Origin: Bradyrhizobium sp. CCBAU 53421
GTDB taxonomy: Bacteria; Pseudomonadota; Alphaproteobacteria; Rhizobiales; Xanthobacteraceae
Direction: 5' to 3'
Length of the DNA: 64,000 nt
Assembly (NCBI RefSeq): GCF_015291625.1
Contig: NZ_CP030047.1
Location: 7,440,001 to 7,504,000, forward strand
Shown: in pieces, positions 54,739 through 63,346 of the stretch
Layout of the letters: each line of letters starts with the position of its first letter
Position numbering within the stretch: the stretch's first letter is position 1
Position numbers and translations under genes: made by a program
The notes under the pieces: model-generated
What the model was told of the DNA's origin: nothing
Databases searched by the model: none
The model's input: the letters and a program-made list of their open reading frames with translations, nothing else

Positions 54739-56958
54739 ATGAATGCACATCTTCCACAAGTGTGCCCCCCTTCGCGCTCCACGGTACTCACGTTTCTTTG
54801 TCTACTCCTCACCGGATGCGCAGACTCGACGGCTGAGCGCAGCGTTCTACTGAACCCGCCGAGCGGCATTCGGAAGGTGTCCGAACCTACATACTCGGAG
54901 AGCGCATCGCTCGCGGGGGGCTTTGAAGTGTTGACCCAGCCATCCGCCCCGCCTGCCGAAACCTCGGAGCGTCGGCTACCGGTCACCACCAACAGCACGC
55001 GCGTCAGTCTGGACTACGTCAATGCTGATATTCGGCGGGTCGTGAATGACGTCGTCGGCAACATCTTGGCCATGCCCGTTGTGATCGATTCAGGCGTAGA
55101 GGGAAAGATAACGCTCCGGACTTCCGGCAAGGTTCCGGCGAGTGATGTTCCGCGGCTTCTGGACGAAGTGCTGGGAAAGTCTGGTTACGGACTGGCGGCA
55201 GGTGACCGGGGAGTCAGGGTGGCGCGCCTGGCTGATCTCGCCGACGGAGGGCGCGGCGATGTTAAGGTAATTCCCGTTCGTTATGTCGACCCAGTCGAGG
55301 TCATCAAGGTCATCCGACCAAACGTCGAGGAAAACGTTCATTTGGCGCCCGCCCCCGGACAACGAGGCATTGCGATCAGCGGCCCGCCCGGTGGCGTCAG
55401 TTCCGCGCGTGAACTCATAGCCTTGTTGGACATCGATAGCATGCTCCACAAGTCCTTTGCACTGTATACCCTGGCTCAGGCAAGTCCCGCCGCAGTCGAG
55501 AAAGACCTCAATTTTCTATTCAATCAGAATGCTCAGGGTCCGACGCGAGTCCGGTTTGCATCACTGGAGCGGTTGAACGGCATTCTTGTAGTTGCCGACG
55601 ACCCTGCGGCACTCCAGCACGCGCGTGAGACAATCGAGAAGCTGGACAGAACGTCGAAGGCAGCAGCAAACGTTCAAGTGCGGCCCCTGAAGTACCGAAG
55701 GGCGACGGAAGTGGCTCAGGTGCTGGCGCAAATCCTCGGCGCTGACCCGAGCGTTGCAGCAGCGCCCGCACAGTCCGATGGAGAGTCCGACAAGGTGCGG
55801 GTGGCAAGCCTGGCCAGTCGATCAGACCTTCTTCCGAACCGGTCCAGCCCGCCGAACGCAGACTCCGCCTCGAACACGCAGACGGTGCAAGCAAAGCACG
55901 AAGCGGTGGTGGTCCCGGCCAGTCTCGGTTTATCGGCGCCGGTGCGGATCCAGGCGGATCGCAGCCAGAACGCGCTTGTTATTCTGGCGGCACCGCACGA
56001 TGCCAAGATCATCGATGCCGCGATCCGTCGTCTTGACGTCAAGCCTCGTCAGGTTCTCATCCAGGCAATTGTCGCGGAGGTCCGGCTAAACGACGGCCTG
56101 GGGTACGGGGTGGACTATCTTTTGTCCTCTCGTGGCCTGGGTGCCGTTCCAAAAGGTGGCTTGTCCTATGTGTTTCCCGGGACAAGTGCCAACGTTGTGC
56201 TGCATGCGCTGAGCGAGGTGGCGGACGTCAAGGTTGTATCCGCGCCACGCATTCTCGCGGTCGACAATCAGCCGGCGACGATTCAGGTCGGCGAGCAGGT
56301 CCCAATCTTGTCCCGATCATCCCAATCCCCGGCAAGCGAGAACTCGCCGATCATCAGCAACGTCGAACTGCGTGACACAGGAGTAATTTTGGCTGTTACG
56401 CCGAGAATAGGCGCCGGCGGTAGTGTCACACTCGACACCTTTCAGGAGGTTAGTACCGCCAACAAGAACAAGCTCACCAGCATCCAGTCTCCTGTGATTT
56501 CGCTACGCCGCCTGCAGAGCACCGTATCCACACGAAACGGGGATACGATAGCGATTGGTGGGTTGATGCAGGATAGTACCTCTCGGGCCGATTCTGGGCT
56601 GCCTTTGCTGATGAACATTCCGCTTCTGGGAGCGGCATTCCGGCGTACTGAACAAACCAAAGAGCGAACTGAGCTCCTGGTGTTACTCAATCCTATGGTG
56701 CTTCAAGGTGACGCAGAGGCACGAGCCCTAACCGACGAGTTGCGGGCGAAGTTCGAATCGCTGGCGCCCGAGCTCGGCCGCCAGCTCACGCCCGGACCGC
56801 GACGAGAGGCTGCCTCACCAAAGCGCGAACAAGCTGCGAGGGTTCGGCGAGAGCTGGCAATCCCGGCCGTCACCGGCTCAATTTCGGTACCCAGAACCTT
56901 TCCTGAGCCCCTGGTATCTCCCCTGCTCGATGGCAATATGCGAGGCGCACTCGATTGA
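54739..56958 (+). CDS. Secretin of the GspD type, outer-membrane lipoprotein (candidate SctC)
   Basis: 739 residues. A lipoprotein signal ends in LLLTGC (Cys27). N0/N1-type domains follow (VSLDYVNADIRRVVNDVVG, then VIPVRYVDPVEVIKVIRP and LKYRRATEVAQVLAQILG, the GspD ring-domain pattern). The secretin domain has LNDGLGYGVDYLL, SEVADVKVVSAPRILAVDNQPA, VGEQVPI, GDTIAIGGLMQDS, IPLLGAAFR and ELLVLLNP. These motifs resemble type II/GspD secretins rather than the short YscC/RhcC type. No T2SS or Tad genes are near, so it is probably the outer-membrane ring of this type III system. It is the only structural gene in the block on the plus strand. Confidence 0.8.
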   Translation: MNAHLPQVCPPSRSTVLTFLCLLLTGCADSTAERSVLLNPPSGIRKVSEPTYSESASLAGGFEVLTQPSAPPAETSERRLPVTTNSTRVSLDYVNADIRRVVNDVVGNILAMPVVIDSGVEGKITLRTSGKVPASDVPRLLDEVLGKSGYGLAAGDRGVRVARLADLADGGRGDVKVIPVRYVDPVEVIKVIRPNVEENVHLAPAPGQRGIAISGPPGGVSSARELIALLDIDSMLHKSFALYTLAQASPAAVEKDLNFLFNQNAQGPTRVRFASLERLNGILVVADDPAALQHARETIEKLDRTSKAAANVQVRPLKYRRATEVAQVLAQILGADPSVAAAPAQSDGESDKVRVASLASRSDLLPNRSSPPNADSASNTQTVQAKHEAVVVPASLGLSAPVRIQADRSQNALVILAAPHDAKIIDAAIRRLDVKPRQVLIQAIVAEVRLNDGLGYGVDYLLSSRGLGAVPKGGLSYVFPGTSANVVLHALSEVADVKVVSAPRILAVDNQPATIQVGEQVPILSRSSQSPASENSPIISNVELRDTGVILAVTPRIGAGGSVTLDTFQEVSTANKNKLTSIQSPVISLRRLQSTVSTRNGDTIAIGGLMQDSTSRADSGLPLLMNIPLLGAAFRRTEQTKERTELLVLLNPMVLQGDAEARALTDELRAKFESLAPELGRQLTPGPRREAASPKREQAARVRRELAIPAVTGSISVPRTFPEPLVSPLLDGNMRGALD

Positions 56959-57425
56959 TAGTTGGCGCGAAGCGAGTCCCCCGATCGGAACGCTGTGCTT
57001 GATCAGAGTACGTATCCAGTGACGACTGGAAGGCTGCTGTCGATCGGCGCAAGACCGTCATCGGCGTAGCCGGTCAGACAGTCCCATCGATTGCCGGCAC
57101 CGGCGATGACTCGCCGCTCGGCTCCGGGCAGCAGGTCGGATGGCTGCTCGTCGGGCTTTTCCTTGAACGCGGGCCGCCGCAGGCGAGCTACACTGTCGTC
57201 GCAATCGCAACTTGTATCGACGAACATTTCGCCCCTCGGCGATCGGGCGCCAGTGAAACCTCAGTCCAACCAGCAAGATCCCAGGTTGCAGCTAGGCTTC
57301 GACTATTTGCTGGCCGGATCGTGGGGCGATCGCCGTTCGGCAACACGCTGGCGTTTGAAAGTCTCAGAGTTAGTCGATGATGGACGAATTCCACTTCGGG
57401 CCGGGGTTCACACTGGTTGTACCCT
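56959..57425. other. Convergent intergenic between the secretin and lysR
   Basis: About 470 bases. A minus-strand 74-residue frame (57003-57227) ends in a mildly protein-like stretch (GNRWDCLTGYADDGL), but without support as a gene. A terminator is expected; none recognised with confidence. Confidence 0.35.
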
Positions 57426-58364
57426 CTATTGCAATGAGCCTTCGTTCTCTTTGCTGTCCTTTCGAAGCGCAAGGTCCACATGGGTTGCCAGGAGGTCAGC
57501 TACCGCCTGTGCGGCGAACGGCAGCGGAGTATTGCCGGAAGAGATCAGGCATGCCGTCACATGGATCGGCGGATCTATCGTGATCAGCCTCAGACGGCCA
57601 TGTCCCGGTATATCAGAGAAGACGACCCTCGGAACGATCACATTGCCGATGCCTGCATTGACCAGGGAGAGCGCACTGGCGAACGTGTCGACTTCCGCGA
57701 TGCAATTGGGAGTCAAGCCGACCCCTTGGAACGCGCGGTCCAGCGCGCTGCGAACTGTGTTGGGCCGTGTCGGCAGCACAAGAGGAAGGTGAGCCAGCCG
57801 CTCGAGCGAAATGGTATGCGTGACGTCTTCGGCAAACAGAGGTCCAACCAGCGATAGTGGCTGATGAAAAAGCGGCTGCCGGGATAGACCCTGGATAGGC
57901 TCATCTTCCAAAAGGAAGCAGAGATCGAGCGCACGGGATGCAATAAGCGATCTCATGCGCAGAATGTCACCTGCAACCAGACGGAGATGCACTTTCGGCA
58001 GAATTACCCGGCAGGCTTCCAAAAAGTCGTAAGCCCAGCACACCGCAAATCCCGATGACATACCAAGCCTCACCAGCCCTTCCGGTTCTCCCGCCACCGA
58101 CCGGACGACGCGGCCCAGCTGCTCCACCTGCCCAATGATCGATGCCGCCTCACGATAGAAGATTTCGCCTGCGGCAGTTGGACGAATGCCGCGTTGACTG
58201 CGCTGGAGCAGTTCGACGCCAAGCTCAGCTTCAAGGGCGGTCATCTGCTGGCTGAGGGCAGGCTGCGCCACGTGTAGCATGCCTGCCGCCCCCGTAAAGC
58301 TACCAGCATCCACGATGCCCAGGAAATAACGGAGATGACGAAGTTGCAGGAAGTTAGGTGACAT
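57426..58364 (-). CDS. LysR-type transcriptional regulator
   Basis: 312 residues. The N-terminal winged helix-turn-helix is LRHLRYFLGIVDAGSFTGAAGMLHVAQPALSQQM with the typical ALEAELGVELLQRSQRG wing. The C-terminal half is a substrate-binding domain. The overall pattern is nearest to NAC/CBL-like regulators. It lies between sctF and the secretin gene within the type III block. It is 110 bases from sctF on the same strand and faces the secretin gene's end. Its location makes it a candidate regulator of the system, but the effector ligand and targets cannot be read. A chance insertion is the alternative. Confidence 0.93.
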   Translation of the reverse strand: MSPNFLQLRHLRYFLGIVDAGSFTGAAGMLHVAQPALSQQMTALEAELGVELLQRSQRGIRPTAAGEIFYREAASIIGQVEQLGRVVRSVAGEPEGLVRLGMSSGFAVCWAYDFLEACRVILPKVHLRLVAGDILRMRSLIASRALDLCFLLEDEPIQGLSRQPLFHQPLSLVGPLFAEDVTHTISLERLAHLPLVLPTRPNTVRSALDRAFQGVGLTPNCIAEVDTFASALSLVNAGIGNVIVPRVVFSDIPGHGRLRLITIDPPIHVTACLISSGNTPLPFAAQAVADLLATHVDLALRKDSKENEGSLQ

Positions 58365-58474
58365 CAGTCGCGTTCGATTTCGCTCGGTCGATTCAAGCTT
58401 GATCAGGATATCCGGACTCGCCTATCAGCCCGGATATCGTGCCGGCACCGAACGACCAAACCTACCGATGAAGA

Positions 58475-58693
58475 TCAGGCAATATTCCGGATGATACCAT
58501 TGAGTGCGTCGTGAACCGCCTTGATGATGGTGGAGTTCAAGTTCAACAGCGTCGTGTGCTTGCTCATTGAGAGCTGAAACCGGAGCTGATCCATTGTGTC
58601 GTCCGGGTTCATGGTTGCGATACGTTCTCTCACATTGCGTTCCGATTGGGCAACGGATTGCCCAATCGAGCCGGTTATGCTGCCGAAATCCAT
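58475..58693 (-). CDS. sctF: SctF-like needle subunit
   Basis: 72 residues, helix-turn-helix hairpin size of needle proteins (PrgI, EscF, SsaG). Pattern DDTMDQLRFQLSMSKHTTLLNLNSTIIKAVHDALNGIIRNIA: a central Asp/Pro turn (MNPDD) and a conserved amphipathic C-terminal helix ending in I--I. It begins one base after the sctE stop. Rhizobial Rhc systems normally use NopA pilins instead, so this needle type is notable. No signal peptide, as expected. Confidence 0.85.
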   Translation of the reverse strand: MDFGSITGSIGQSVAQSERNVRERIATMNPDDTMDQLRFQLSMSKHTTLLNLNSTIIKAVHDALNGIIRNIA

Positions 58694-58694
58694 T

Positions 58695-58961
58695 TCACCT
58701 CTCCTTACTCAACGGACCATTTTCGCGGTGATGCCCCATCCATGTAGCATCAACGACTTCTGTCGCGCAATCTATTGCCTCGAGCAGCGCCTGCAGTGCT
58801 CCGAACTGCCGCGTCGTGACGCCGCTATCGATGTCACGTTTCAGAGACCGCCTCCAGTTCTGGAGGTCTTCATTGATGGCAGCTCTGCTGGAGCCATCAA
58901 CGTCATTTAGCAGCTTCTTTTCCAGCTCAAGCACGATGGAATCCTCTTCACCGTTGATCAT
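58695..58961 (-). CDS. SctE-like co-chaperone (SsaE/YscE type)
   Basis: 88 residues, acidic and helical. The C-terminal half QFGALQALLEAIDCATEVVDATWMGHH resembles the SsaE/EscE block (LLLEAIEQAENII--I-Y--H). The order sctD-sctE is the same as ssaD-ssaE. Such proteins hold needle or translocator subunits before export. The ATG lies inside the end of sctD (14-base overlap) and the stop is one base before sctF, so the three are co-translated. Confidence 0.65.
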   Translation of the reverse strand: MINGEEDSIVLELEKKLLNDVDGSSRAAINEDLQNWRRSLKRDIDSGVTTRQFGALQALLEAIDCATEVVDATWMGHHRENGPLSKER

Positions 58962-60324
58962 CCTCGGTTAACCACTCAGGGGCGCCTCGATAGAGCATGC
59001 GAAGGTTCGATTCTCCGACACGCACGATAAGTCCGTCGTGGTCGATGGCAGCAATCTTGCCGATGTGATCGATGCTGTCGCCCACTTTCAACTGCGCTCC
59101 GCTCTCAACCACAACGAAAGGTGCGCGGCCCAGGTGCACCCCTCGCACCGCGGGCAATACCATCAGCTCGCACCTCGACTCGAGTCGGATATAGGGCCTG
59201 AATCTTTCCTCGAACCGAGCGGCAACGTCCTTCCACTCATCGTATGTCGCCGAGGCCAGCGCTCCGGATACGGATACGACAGCGGGCCTTACGGTGATGC
59301 GGATGGACCGGCGGAGTTCTGCCGACGCCGCCCCCAGCAAAAAAGCGCGTGCGCGATCTGGTGTTGCCACTTCATCATTGGTCTTGTAGATGCCCGGGAT
59401 GTCCTGCTGCAGACGACGAAGGGCCGCGTCTACTTTGGCATCGCTCCGACCGTACCCTATCACTGTGAGTTCGCCAGCACCTTCTACGCGAACGTGACCG
59501 TCGATATCAAACGCGTGTAAGATCGTAGCTGCGAGATCGATGAGCCTTGCGTCAGATAATTTGGCAGTGGCCGGTCGCTTTGCTGCAAGCTCAGCCGCAC
59601 GCCTGGGGTCTTGCCAGCCAGACTGGCTCTTGTTGTTATTCTCTCCGGGCTCCAGGTCGATCGCCAGCTTGCCGGCAGTCGACGGTGTATTGACGTCGGG
59701 TGCAATATCCAGCCCACGAAGATCAGCCGTCTGGGTCTCGATCGGTTGAATCCCCGGAGCGGCAGAAAACGCCCGGGAGTGGAGCCGGTCCATCGCTGCC
59801 CAAGCGCCACCTACTATCACAAGGAGGCCACAAACCACTGCCCCAAGCCGCAATCGCCACGATATCCAACCCACCGCGAGACGTGTTCGCCGGCTGCCCA
59901 CACCCAATGACTCTGTCGCATCTGAAGCGGCCCTTCTCGCATCCACCCCCTGGCGCTCGAGCACGGAGTCCCCCTCAGGAAGGCCGAGCCCGGCAGGGCT
60001 GAGGCTAAAGATTGTGCGGCCAACACGAACCTGGGTAAACGGATCAATGATAGTCGGATTGTTGGTAGTGCACTCCCTACCGTTGATCAGCACGCCCGGT
60101 GCGAACGCAGTGATCTGGATTTTCCCCGACTCGTTAACGACACGAATATGCGACCCGACGAGTTCCGGATCGCCGAAGGTAAGGTCATCCGTATCATGGC
60201 TACCGATGAGCCACGTTCCCTCGCCCAGCCAAGTCTCCGCGCCCAGGTTCGGCCCGGACAGGACGCGCAAAGTGAGCTTGGCCTGTTCACCGGTCAGAAC
60301 ATTCTTTTCCGTTGGCATGTACAT
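58948..60324 (-). CDS. sctD: SctD, inner-membrane ring protein with FHA domain
   Basis: 458 residues from the ATG at 60324 (a GTG three bases earlier is equally placed). Residues about 15-110 form a cytoplasmic FHA domain (LRVLSGPNLGAETWLGEG, GSHDTDDL, VLINGRE, VRVGRTIF). A single membrane helix follows at about 159-178 and then a periplasmic region with BON-like ring modules (HVRVEGAGELTVIGYG, IRITVRPAVVSVSGAL). It makes the outer inner-membrane ring with SctJ, which is not in the window. Start overlaps the sctV stop. Confidence 0.9.
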   Translation of the reverse strand: MYMPTEKNVLTGEQAKLTLRVLSGPNLGAETWLGEGTWLIGSHDTDDLTFGDPELVGSHIRVVNESGKIQITAFAPGVLINGRECTTNNPTIIDPFTQVRVGRTIFSLSPAGLGLPEGDSVLERQGVDARRAASDATESLGVGSRRTRLAVGWISWRLRLGAVVCGLLVIVGGAWAAMDRLHSRAFSAAPGIQPIETQTADLRGLDIAPDVNTPSTAGKLAIDLEPGENNNKSQSGWQDPRRAAELAAKRPATAKLSDARLIDLAATILHAFDIDGHVRVEGAGELTVIGYGRSDAKVDAALRRLQQDIPGIYKTNDEVATPDRARAFLLGAASAELRRSIRITVRPAVVSVSGALASATYDEWKDVAARFEERFRPYIRLESRCELMVLPAVRGVHLGRAPFVVVESGAQLKVGDSIDHIGKIAAIDHDGLIVRVGESNLRMLYRGAPEWLTEDDQR

Positions 60325-62423
60325 CACTGCAGCGCAATTCGCGCCAAGGGCTGGACGGAGATGTCGGGAGTAAGCTCCTGATAGGAGAGCACCGGGAGCT
60401 CGTACAAATCGGCCTCGACAAGCTTGCGGACGTATCGACGGATATCGATCGAGGTGAGTAGCACGGGCTTGTATGGCAGCGATTCAAGGATGCCGGCGGC
60501 ATCTTTTATCCTGCCAACGATCTGTTGCGTGGTCTGCGGATCGAGAGCGAGATAGCTCCCCGCAGACGTCTGTCGAATTGACTTGCGCACAGTATCTTCC
60601 ACCTCCGCCGTCAAAATGTAGGCCGGCAACAGATTCGTACCGGCACAATGTTGAAAGCAGATCTGCCTCTTGAGCGCACCACGCACATACTCGGTCAGCA
60701 GGACTGTATCCTTCTCATTTTGTCCCCATTGGACCAATGTGTTGAGGATAGCGCGCATGTTTCGCAGGGAAACCTGCTCCGAAACGAGCCGCTTCAGCAC
60801 CTCCGCAATTTTTTGCAGAGGGACCAGGCGCAACGCCTCCTTCACGAGTTCCGGAAAGGATCCCTCCGCCTGTTTCAAAAGCGCTTTCGTTTCCTGGATA
60901 CCGATGAACTCATCGGCGTGCCGACGTACGATTAGACCAACATGGCAGGAGAGAATCTGGGCTGATTCCAGATACGGGATGCCTGCCGCTCCCAGCGACT
61001 CGAGATGTGCGACATCAACCCAGACGGTCTCGATCTGAGGCAGAAATGACGGCTCTTCCGCGACACATGGAATGTCCACCATTTCGAGGCCCTCGGGAGT
61101 ATCACGCGCCAGGACGTGTTGAGGTCGCAATCGTCCCGATCCGTATGGAACTTCATTTAGCCTGATAATATATTCGCCCTTGTGACAATCCTGGTTTATT
61201 CGGACATTGATCGCTGGAACCGGAACGCCAAGATCGAGCATCAGCGCCTGCCGCGTGGCCACCAACGCTTTATCAAGCACGTCCGGCTGGATCATCGTGT
61301 CGACGATATCCCGGTCAACGTCGATCATCAGGGGCACAGTAAGCATGATGCCATTGCCGCCTGCCTTGTTTGCCTCAGAGGCCTCAGTCGGACTCGTCGA
61401 CAGCGCGCCCCCACTGAGTGGATGGCCGTGCGAGTCAGTGCGCAATAGCTGGCCACGACGCTGCAGCAGCCAGCCAGCCCCACCCACCGCTGCTGCCAAA
61501 ACCATAAAAATCAATGTCGGGAAGCCGGGCACAAGGGAGAACAGGACGAGCATGAATGCGCCAACCATGAGTGCACGTGGTTGCGCACTCAGTTCATCGC
61601 CGATTGCATTGCCGAGGTCTGTGCTGTTGTCTTCGGAGCTTACTCTCGTGACGATAAATCCTGCCGTGATCGAGGTGAACAACGCCGGAATCTGACCGAC
61701 GAGACCATCGCCAATGGTCAAGGTCGTATAGACTTCAAGCGCCTCCGAGAGTCCCATTCCCTTTTGGAGTGAACCAATCGCGATCCCGCCAATGATGTTC
61801 ACGATAATGCTGATCAGGCCTGCGATCGCGTCCCCTTTGAGGAACTTCATGGCGCCGTCCATGGCACCGTACAACTGACTTTCGCGCTCGATGGCAACAC
61901 GGCGCCTGTGTGCCTCTCGCATATCGATGCTGCCGGCCCGCAAGTCGCCATCGACGCTCATCTGCTTTCCCGGCATGGAATCCAGAGAAAAACGTGCAGC
62001 GACTTCAGCAACGCGCTCTGATCCTTTGGTGATGACGACAAATTGTACAATTGTCATGATCAAGAAGGTAACGGCGCCTACGACGAGATTACCGGCTACG
62101 ACAAAGTTACCGAAGGTCTTGATGATCTGGCCAGCTTCCGCATGAAGCAGGATGGTGCGAGTTGCCGCAATACCGAGCGCCAGACGAAACAGCGTTGCCA
62201 GCAAAAGCACCGATGGAAATGAGACGAATGCGAGTGGCGACCTGATGTAGACCGCCACCATCAGCAGAAGGGCTGCAATTCCCAGATTGACCGCTTGCAG
62301 CACATCCATAAGCACTGACGGAAGCGGAATAATCATCATGAAAACGATCGTGATCAGCAACGTCACCAGAACAATGTCGTTACGGCCGGTCGCGATGGTC
62401 AGCAGTTTGTCGAGTGGCTTCAT
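60324..62423 (-). CDS. sctV: SctV, major export gate protein
   Basis: 699 residues, normal for the YscV/FlhA family. Seven to eight membrane helices occupy the first 310 residues, with the FHIPEP-type blocks PLPSVLMDVLQAVNLGIAALLL, VEVAARFSLDSMPGKQMSVDGDLRAG and GDAIAGLISIIVNIIGG. The C-terminal nonameric cytoplasmic domain starts near 350 (NKAGGNGIMLTVPLMIDVD) and ends SYQELTPDISVQPLA. All gate features are intact. It heads the sctV-D-E-F run; about 430 bases of unassigned sequence separate it from sctO. Confidence 0.97.
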   Translation of the reverse strand: MKPLDKLLTIATGRNDIVLVTLLITIVFMMIIPLPSVLMDVLQAVNLGIAALLLMVAVYIRSPLAFVSFPSVLLLATLFRLALGIAATRTILLHAEAGQIIKTFGNFVVAGNLVVGAVTFLIMTIVQFVVITKGSERVAEVAARFSLDSMPGKQMSVDGDLRAGSIDMREAHRRRVAIERESQLYGAMDGAMKFLKGDAIAGLISIIVNIIGGIAIGSLQKGMGLSEALEVYTTLTIGDGLVGQIPALFTSITAGFIVTRVSSEDNSTDLGNAIGDELSAQPRALMVGAFMLVLFSLVPGFPTLIFMVLAAAVGGAGWLLQRRGQLLRTDSHGHPLSGGALSTSPTEASEANKAGGNGIMLTVPLMIDVDRDIVDTMIQPDVLDKALVATRQALMLDLGVPVPAINVRINQDCHKGEYIIRLNEVPYGSGRLRPQHVLARDTPEGLEMVDIPCVAEEPSFLPQIETVWVDVAHLESLGAAGIPYLESAQILSCHVGLIVRRHADEFIGIQETKALLKQAEGSFPELVKEALRLVPLQKIAEVLKRLVSEQVSLRNMRAILNTLVQWGQNEKDTVLLTEYVRGALKRQICFQHCAGTNLLPAYILTAEVEDTVRKSIRQTSAGSYLALDPQTTQQIVGRIKDAAGILESLPYKPVLLTSIDIRRYVRKLVEADLYELPVLSYQELTPDISVQPLARIALQ

Positions 62424-62857
62424 CTGATCAACTTAGCGCGAGTTGCCCCGTGAAATGCCAGTCCATAGCCAGAGGCGCAACACGCTGCTGACGATGGCTC
62501 GCTCCGGCCCCGGGGCAGACTGCCGGCCCGCCTTCAAACCCAGAGTAGCAAATTTGAACCCTCCGCGCCGATTAGCCGCGTTCAAAGCCAACTCGCCCGG
62601 ATCGCAACAGTGACTCTGATGTTTTTTCGATCGTCTGTCGGAAACCCGCAGTCTTTGGCCTAGATGACAGGTACACGCGATCGTGCCAGCGGGACGGTCG
62701 GTCGAGCGTATCGCCATCAGCCTACCCGCACGATCTGCATCGACGTAAACCGCAGGATCCGATGCACCATGGATGAGATCGACCTACTAGACCCGCCATA
62801 TCCAACGCCTTATCGACGCTCGCCTGATCTCCTCCCCTAGCCTTCGCATCCCTGCAA
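62424..62857. other. Intergenic between sctO and sctV
   Basis: About 430 bases. A 94-residue minus-strand frame (62433-62717) shows no type III family pattern. It is the expected place for SctP or another small gene in related systems, but none is recognised. Possible promoter for sctV-D-E-F. Confidence 0.4.
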
Positions 62858-63346
62858 TTATTCGAACTCCAAGGCCGCCCCTGCTCGCGGCGTGTCCACG
62901 GCGGCCCTGTTATCGCAAACCTGCTCCGGCCTTCCCATCGCGGCATCGCGCAACGCGCGCGCCAGATGATCGCACTTGTCGAATTGCTTGCCTGTTTGAC
63001 GCATGATGTTGCATGCCTCGTCGCGAGCCTGCCGGGCAAGATCGGCTGCCGCGACCGCCTTCTCAATGTCCTTTTCGAGCAGCTGGTCGTGATCATGCAG
63101 AGAGGTCATCTTTGCCTTCAGACCGACAAGAGCGCCGAGAGTGACGGTTTCTCCGATGACGGAATCATAAAGGGCAGCCTCAAGCCGAACTCGCTTTTGC
63201 CGCCAGGCGCGGTGATTTTTGGCGGCGGTCTCGACAGCAGTGGCAGCGTCCTCCAGGGCCAGCTGCCGCGCCCGGAGAATATCTTGTTGGCGATGATGCC
63301 GCAATTTGCGCAGCTCCAGGAGACGGGGCACGGCGTCCGAGATCAT
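62858..63346 (-). CDS. sctO: SctO-like stalk protein
   Basis: 162 residues from the ATG at 63346, overlapping the sctN stop as ATGA. Two long antiparallel helices ([32 protein letters not shown] and [33 protein letters not shown]) with many charged residues, as in SctO/FliJ stalks that fit into the ATPase hexamer. Size and position right after sctN are typical. Sequence is poorly conserved in this family, so the call rests on layout. Confidence 0.82.
   Translation of the reverse strand: MISDAVPRLLELRKLRHHRQQDILRARQLALEDAATAVETAAKNHRAWRQKRVRLEAALYDSVIGETVTLGALVGLKAKMTSLHDHDQLLEKDIEKAVAAADLARQARDEACNIMRQTGKQFDKCDHLARALRDAAMGRPEQVCDNRAAVDTPRAGAALEFE

Noticed and set aside
57003..57227. Small minus-strand frame after the secretin gene
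   Set aside because: Only its C-terminus looks protein-like; no start signal and no family.
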